From assembly GCA_017621015.1 (NCBI GenBank), contig JAGAUC010000041.1, positions 1-15,712 of the forward strand: 15,712 bases of DNA. Reading direction: 5' to 3'. The notes under the pieces were generated by a model, which made no database searches, was not told the origin of the DNA, and saw nothing but the letters and a program-made list of their open reading frames with translations. Source of the stretch: Clostridia bacterium (GTDB taxonomy: Bacteria; Bacillota; Clostridia; Oscillospirales; CAG-272). Below are positions 13,159 through 15,712 of this stretch, in pieces. The translations under genes were made by a program, and so were the position numbers. Positions within the stretch are counted from its first letter, which is position 1. Each line of letters starts with the position of its first letter.

Positions 13159-13232
13159 GGCACCCGCAACGGGAATCGAACCCATAACTACCCCTTAGGA
13201 GGGGGTTATTATATCCATTTAACTATGCAGGC
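13158..13232 (-). tRNA. tRNA-Arg (anticodon CCT)
   Basis: The 75-nt gene is read on the minus strand and has an encoded CCA (13160-13158). The acceptor GCCTGCA pairs with TGCGGGT through two G-U pairs. The D stem is GTTA/TAAT. The anticodon stem is ACCCC/GGGGT around CTCCTAA, giving anticodon CCT for AGG codons. The T stem is ATGGG/CCCGT around TTCGATT. All four arms fold, so it looks functional. It decodes a minor arginine codon and is used as an integration site by the neighbouring islet. Confidence 0.95.
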
Positions 13233-13255
13233 GAATATTCGGTTGTTTGGCTACA

Positions 13256-13290
13256 AAAGCCGACTGTGATATTGTATCACAGTCGGCTTT
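13256..13290 (-). terminator. Terminator hairpin after nahK
   Basis: AAAGCCGACTGTGATA (13256-13271) and TATCACAGTCGGCTTT (13275-13290) form a perfect 16-bp stem with a 3-nt loop. It lies 23 bp after the nahK stop on the minus strand and is preceded by TTTTT and followed by TTTTG there. It separates nahK from the tRNA, whose 5' end is only 23 bp further on. A promoter-like pair for the tRNA overlaps it. Confidence 0.82.
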
Positions 13291-13299
13291 AAAAATCAA
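13271..13299 (-). promoter_or_regulatory. Possible tRNA-Arg promoter overlapping the nahK terminator
   Basis: On the minus strand TTGATT (13299-13294) and TACAAT (13276-13271) are 17 bp apart, and the -10 box covers the hairpin loop. The tRNA 5' end is 38 bp further on, a plausible short precursor leader. No better promoter is seen in the gap between the hairpin and the tRNA. Confidence 0.4.
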
Positions 13300-13313
13300 G
13301 AGGGTTTTACAAA

Positions 13314-14369
13314 TTAAAGCGAATCGATAATGGCCTTCAGCTCATCGAAGTGCTCCCAGGTCTCCTGTGCCAAGCGGAACTGCGTACGGCAACGAACAAG
13401 GTTGTGCTCGGGATATGCCGTAGCAAAGTACACGTCACCGGCGATGTAGTCAGCCAGAAAGCGCATGCCACACTCCATCATCATAAGGTATCCGCTGTAG
13501 GGAAGAAGCTCCTTCTCGGCGGGTGTGATGCTGTGCTTTACTGCGCCATAGAAGCCCTCGGCGTACGCCTTGAAGAGCGAGACCGAGAAATGTACCTTGT
13601 CCAGATCCTTCTCATCCTCCGCGGCGGTCGATGCGCCAAAGCGGATGGAGTCACCGAAATCATACAGCATCGAGCCGGGCATTACGGTGTCAAGGTCAAT
13701 GATGGCGCGAGCCTCGCCGGTCTTAGCGTCCATCAGGATGTTGTTGAGCTTGGTATCGTTGTGCGTTACGCGAAGCGGAATACTGCCGTCGGCAAGACCC
13801 TTTGTAACCTTATCGAGGGTATCCTTACGGGAAAGCACAAAGTCGATCTCGGGCTTGCAGGTGTCGGCTCTGCCGCTGGCATTGGCCGCGAGTGCCGCCT
13901 CAAAATCGCGGAAGCGCTTGGGGGTATCGTGGAACTTGGCAATGGTCTCGTGAAGTACAGAAGCGTCAAAGTCGGCAAGCGTGTTCTGGAACTCGCCAAA
14001 CGCGCGACCGGCATTGCGGAAGACCTGCTCGTCGGTAATGGTCTGGTAATATACGGTGTTTTCAATGAAGTCATATACGCGGAAGTATTCCTCATCCTGA
14101 TGCAAGAGATTGCCTCCTGTCTTCAGCGGAACCAGACGAAGCGTTTCCACGCCACGTGCATCCAGAAAGTCGGTAACGTTCTCTATGTTCTGCATCAGCT
14201 TTTCGGGCTCGGGGAAGACAAAGCGGTTGATCTTCTGAAGAATGTAATTTTTCTTTGTAGTCTTCACCAGATGGGTGACACCGATGTGACCGTCACCGTA
14301 CGGCTCGTTGTAAAAAATGTCTCCCTCCAACGCGAACTGCTCAGCAGCAACCTGAAAAATGTCCTTCAT
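13314..14369 (-). CDS. nahK: N-acetylhexosamine 1-kinase
   Basis: This 351-residue cytosolic kinase of the aminoglycoside-phosphotransferase fold phosphorylates the anomeric OH of GlcNAc or GalNAc. In bifidobacteria that step belongs to lacto-N-biose/galacto-N-biose use. It resembles bifidobacterial NahK (LnpB) nearly end to end as I recall that sequence. EPYGDGHIGVTHLV (22-35) is the nucleotide loop, and YILQKIN (42-48) carries the ATP-site lysine. LRVTHNDTKLNNILMDA (199-215) holds the Brenner motif with catalytic Asp205 and Asn210. IDLDTVMPGSMLYDFGDSIR (224-243) holds the metal-binding Asp. Start: GGAG 9 nt before the ATG. It has its own promoter and terminator, so it is monocistronic, and it diverges from a broken AraC regulator. 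No phosphorylase or epimerase of that pathway adjoins it. Confidence 0.9.
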   Translation of the reverse strand: MKDIFQVAAEQFALEGDIFYNEPYGDGHIGVTHLVKTTKKNYILQKINRFVFPEPEKLMQNIENVTDFLDARGVETLRLVPLKTGGNLLHQDEEYFRVYDFIENTVYYQTITDEQVFRNAGRAFGEFQNTLADFDASVLHETIAKFHDTPKRFRDFEAALAANASGRADTCKPEIDFVLSRKDTLDKVTKGLADGSIPLRVTHNDTKLNNILMDAKTGEARAIIDLDTVMPGSMLYDFGDSIRFGASTAAEDEKDLDKVHFSVSLFKAYAEGFYGAVKHSITPAEKELLPYSGYLMMMECGMRFLADYIAGDVYFATAYPEHNLVRCRTQFRLAQETWEHFDELKAIIDSL

Positions 14370-14408
14370 TTGTAAGTACTCCTTTTGTCAACATAATTCA
14401 ACATTTCT

Positions 14409-14437
14409 ATTTTAGCACGATTTTCGAGGGTTGTCAA
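14409..14437 (-). promoter_or_regulatory. nahK promoter
   Basis: On the minus strand TTGACA (14437-14432) and TAAAAT (14414-14409) are separated by 17 bp. The -10 box lies 39 bp upstream of the nahK ATG. A near-consensus promoter suggests sizeable expression unless repressed. The rest of the 14370-14667 intergenic region holds only the divergent promoter at 14591-14619 and AT-rich DNA in which I see no gene. Confidence 0.8.
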
Positions 14438-14590
14438 GCCACAAAAGCCAATAACTACATAAAATAAATATATAGATTCGATTTTTTTCGGCTTTTTGCA
14501 CAATGTGGCGCTCCTGTGAGAATGGCTGATGTCTTTTGCGGAGGAAAACAGAGCGGCCAAAATCTTTTTCAGGAAAATACACAACCCCTA

Positions 14591-14619
14591 TTGACATTTA
14601 TTATAAAACGAACTATAAT
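14591..14619 (+). promoter_or_regulatory. Promoter of the AraC-family regulator gene
   Basis: TTGACA (14591-14596) and TATAAT (14614-14619) are both consensus and are spaced by 17 bp. The start site would be near 14626, about 42 bp before the ATG at 14668. The ribosome binding site there is weak (only GGG at 14658-14660). Confidence 0.85.
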
Positions 14620-14667
14620 AAAAGTAAAGTCGAAAACGGACAATATTTCTTTGAAAATGGGTAAATT

Positions 14668-15497
14668 ATGAAAAAAGAAGTTCATCGCTGGAAAAAAGTT
14701 CCCCTCAATGGCGGAATCGAACCCATTAGCTTGATCACTGCCTTCACCTCACGCTACACCGAGGAATACCGTTATGCGGGGGAGATGCACGACTTCTGGG
14801 AGATCGTGCTGGTGCGCCAAGGGTCACTTTGGGTTGCCGAGGAGCAAAAGATCCAGAACCTGAAAAAGAATATGTTTATCGTCCACAAGCCTATGGCGTT
14901 TCACCGACTTTGGTGTCTCTCGGAGGGCTTGGTGGAATTCAAGATCCTTACCTTTGAGGCTACGGGAAGTATGCTGAAAAGCTGGAGGGCCTTTCGGGAA
15001 GCTGTCCGTGGCAGTTGGCCGACCGCTTGGCGCAGACCATCGATATTGCGCGCTCTTTTTTGCGCGGAGAGGGGGATCCGGAGGAGCTTCGCTCGCGGAT
15101 CAAGACGCGTCTGGCCTCGATCTTGTGCGAGCTGATCGAATTTCAAAGCAACGAGGAGGATACCTCTGAGGTTTCCGATGTCTCTCGTATTTTGACGACC
15201 ATTGACGAGCATTATCTGGAAGGGCTGACTATGGAGAAGCTGGCGCAGTATTGCCGCATGAGCGAGAGCAAGATCAAAAAGGAATTTCACAGCATTTATG
15301 ACGGCGGCGTAATGAAATACATTTGCCGTCTCAAGATGCGTGATGCGGCCGCCATGATCGAAAAGGGAATGAGTGCCGATCAGATCTGTGGGGAACTCGG
15401 CATGAACGATAAGAACTATTTTTCCTTTGTCTTCAAGCGTGAGATCGGTATGACGCCGAGCGAATTCCGCAAGCTTCACGGCCCGAAGGAGGAATAA
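14668..15497 (+). pseudogene. AraC-family transcriptional regulator, frameshifted
   Basis: Two frames together give one AraC-type protein of about 276 residues. The first frame from 14668 encodes a cupin sensor domain with HDFWEIVLVRQGSLWV and FIVHKPMAFHRLW, good to about LTFEATG (14965). The second frame, open after a TGA at 14955, continues with YAEKLEGLSG and then the DNA-binding domain: LTTIDEHYLEGLTMEKLAQY, SESKIKKEFHSIY, and the second helix-turn-helix ending FSFVFKREIGMTPSEFRK. The join lies within about 14958-14975 and is explained by loss of one base. If real, the first frame stops near 15135 without the DNA-binding domain. A sequencing error is possible. It diverges from nahK and may have controlled it. 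Confidence 0.75.
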
Positions 15498-15512
15498 AAA
15501 ATCAAAAAGCCC

Positions 15513-15541
15513 TTGACAACAAGGGCAAGATATGATATGAT
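15513..15541 (+). promoter_or_regulatory. Promoter of the T-box leader
   Basis: TTGACA (15513-15518) and TATGAT (15536-15541) are spaced by 17 bp. The -35 box lies inside a small hairpin sequence, GCCCTTG (15509-15515) / CAAGGGC (15520-15526). On the minus strand this hairpin would be followed by TTTTT, so it may also block antisense transcription. The T-box RNA begins a few bases downstream. Confidence 0.8.
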
Positions 15542-15555
15542 AGATCTATCAATGT

Positions 15556-15712
15556 TGACGGGAATAAGTAGCGGTTTTCAAGCTCCCTCAGAGAGGTGTC
15601 GGGCGGTGCAAGACATCGGAGAATAGGCCGTGAAGCTCTCCCCGAGTTCCGCTCCAATCGGCGGTGGTGCGCCCATTATCGCGCGGAGATGCCAAAGGCA
15701 TCCCATAAAGGC
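15556..15712 (+). ncRNA. T-box riboswitch, 5' part, probably alanine-specific (cut by window end)
   Basis: GACGGGAATAAGTAGCGG at the 5' end, AGAGAGGTG (15590-15598), the distal GGTGCAAGACA (15605-15615) and TGAAGCTCTCCCCGAG (15631-15646) follow the stem I pattern of T-boxes in order. The stem base AGCGG (15570-15574) pairs with CCGCT (15649-15653). The triplet after the conserved GAA is GCT (15635-15637), an alanine codon, so tRNA-Ala is the likely ligand and alaS a likely downstream gene. The antiterminator with its conserved T-box bulge is not in the window. Specifier assignment is by pattern only; CTC shifted by two bases (15637-15639) would mean leucine. Confidence 0.82.

Larger units (their letters stand above)
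11009..13201. mobile_element. Candidate tRNA-Arg-integrated islet (about 2.2 kb, no integrase)
   Basis: The stretch between the two 18-base tRNA-derived repeats is visibly more AT-rich than both flanks and uses A/T-ending codons, unlike the aro and nahK genes. The intact tRNA points its 3' end into the stretch, and a 3'-half copy lies at the far end in the same orientation. This is the layout left by tyrosine-integrase insertion into a tRNA 3' end. Cargo is two minus-strand genes with their own promoter and terminator. No integrase, relaxase or phage gene is present. It could be a deletion remnant, or a passenger element moved in trans. Confidence 0.55.

Noticed and set aside
12937..13185. 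Minus-strand 82-codon frame near the right islet end
   Set aside because: It runs out of the tRNA gene, its terminator and an inverted repeat, and shows no ribosome binding site or protein-like pattern.
13350..14375. Plus-strand open frame of 341 codons across nahK
   Set aside because: It mirrors nahK, which has a promoter, ribosome binding site and full kinase motifs on the other strand. The plus frame has none of these.
14366..14584. Minus-strand 61-72 codon frames between nahK and the AraC gene
   Set aside because: They cover the nahK promoter and its AT-rich upstream DNA, with no start signal or conserved motif.
14958..15000. Programmed -1 frameshifting in the AraC gene
   Set aside because: No X-XXY-YYZ slippery site or clear downstream pseudoknot is visible at the join, and AraC regulators are not known to use one.

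Overview
The window looks like a chromosomal piece of a Clostridia-type Bacillota. The evidence is the rpoA-rplQ ribosomal operon end, strong AAGGAGG-type ribosome binding sites, sigma-A-like TTGACA/TATAAT promoters, ATGA-coupled genes, a T-box leader, and an overall moderately GC-rich composition. Genus cannot be assigned from the sequence.

Layout. (1) 1-574: 3' end of rpoA, rplQ and their terminator. (2) 575-925: a promoter and a roughly 275-nt leader. The leader encodes a candidate 57-residue peptide whose second half is nearly half Phe/Tyr, and carries two terminator-like hairpins and a possible antiterminator. It looks like an amino-acid attenuator. (3) 926-9795: a tightly packed plus-strand aromatic amino acid operon, pheA-aroB-aroC-aroQ-aroA-tyrA-aroF, followed without a break by a split ThrE-type exporter (YjjP-like and YjjB-like halves) and a SpoU-family RNA methyltransferase. 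The operon covers DAHP to chorismate to phenylalanine and tyrosine, except aroE and aroK, which must be elsewhere. (4) 9796-10952: wecB (UDP-GlcNAc 2-epimerase), whose start region is embraced by a long inverted repeat. (5) 10957-13232: an AT-rich islet of about 2.2 kb. It is bounded on the right by an intact tRNA-Arg(CCT) and on the left by a displaced copy of that tRNA's 3' half, the geometry of integration into a tRNA gene. It holds two co-directional minus-strand genes of unknown function (a 2-TM protein; a 2-TM/zinc-finger/PH-like/SHOCT protein) and no integrase. (6) 13256-15497: nahK (N-acetylhexosamine 1-kinase, minus strand) divergent from an AraC-family regulator broken by a frameshift. 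(7) 15513-15712: a promoter and the 5' part of a T-box riboswitch, probably alanine-specific, cut by the window end.

How the parts work together. The aro/phe/tyr genes form one biosynthetic unit, probably controlled by ribosome position on the Phe/Tyr-rich leader. The exporter pair and methyltransferase ride in the same transcript. The islet separates wecB from the tRNA-Arg/nahK region and appears to be a later acquisition. The hairpin directly after the displaced tRNA fragment is probably the original tRNA terminator left behind at the far end.
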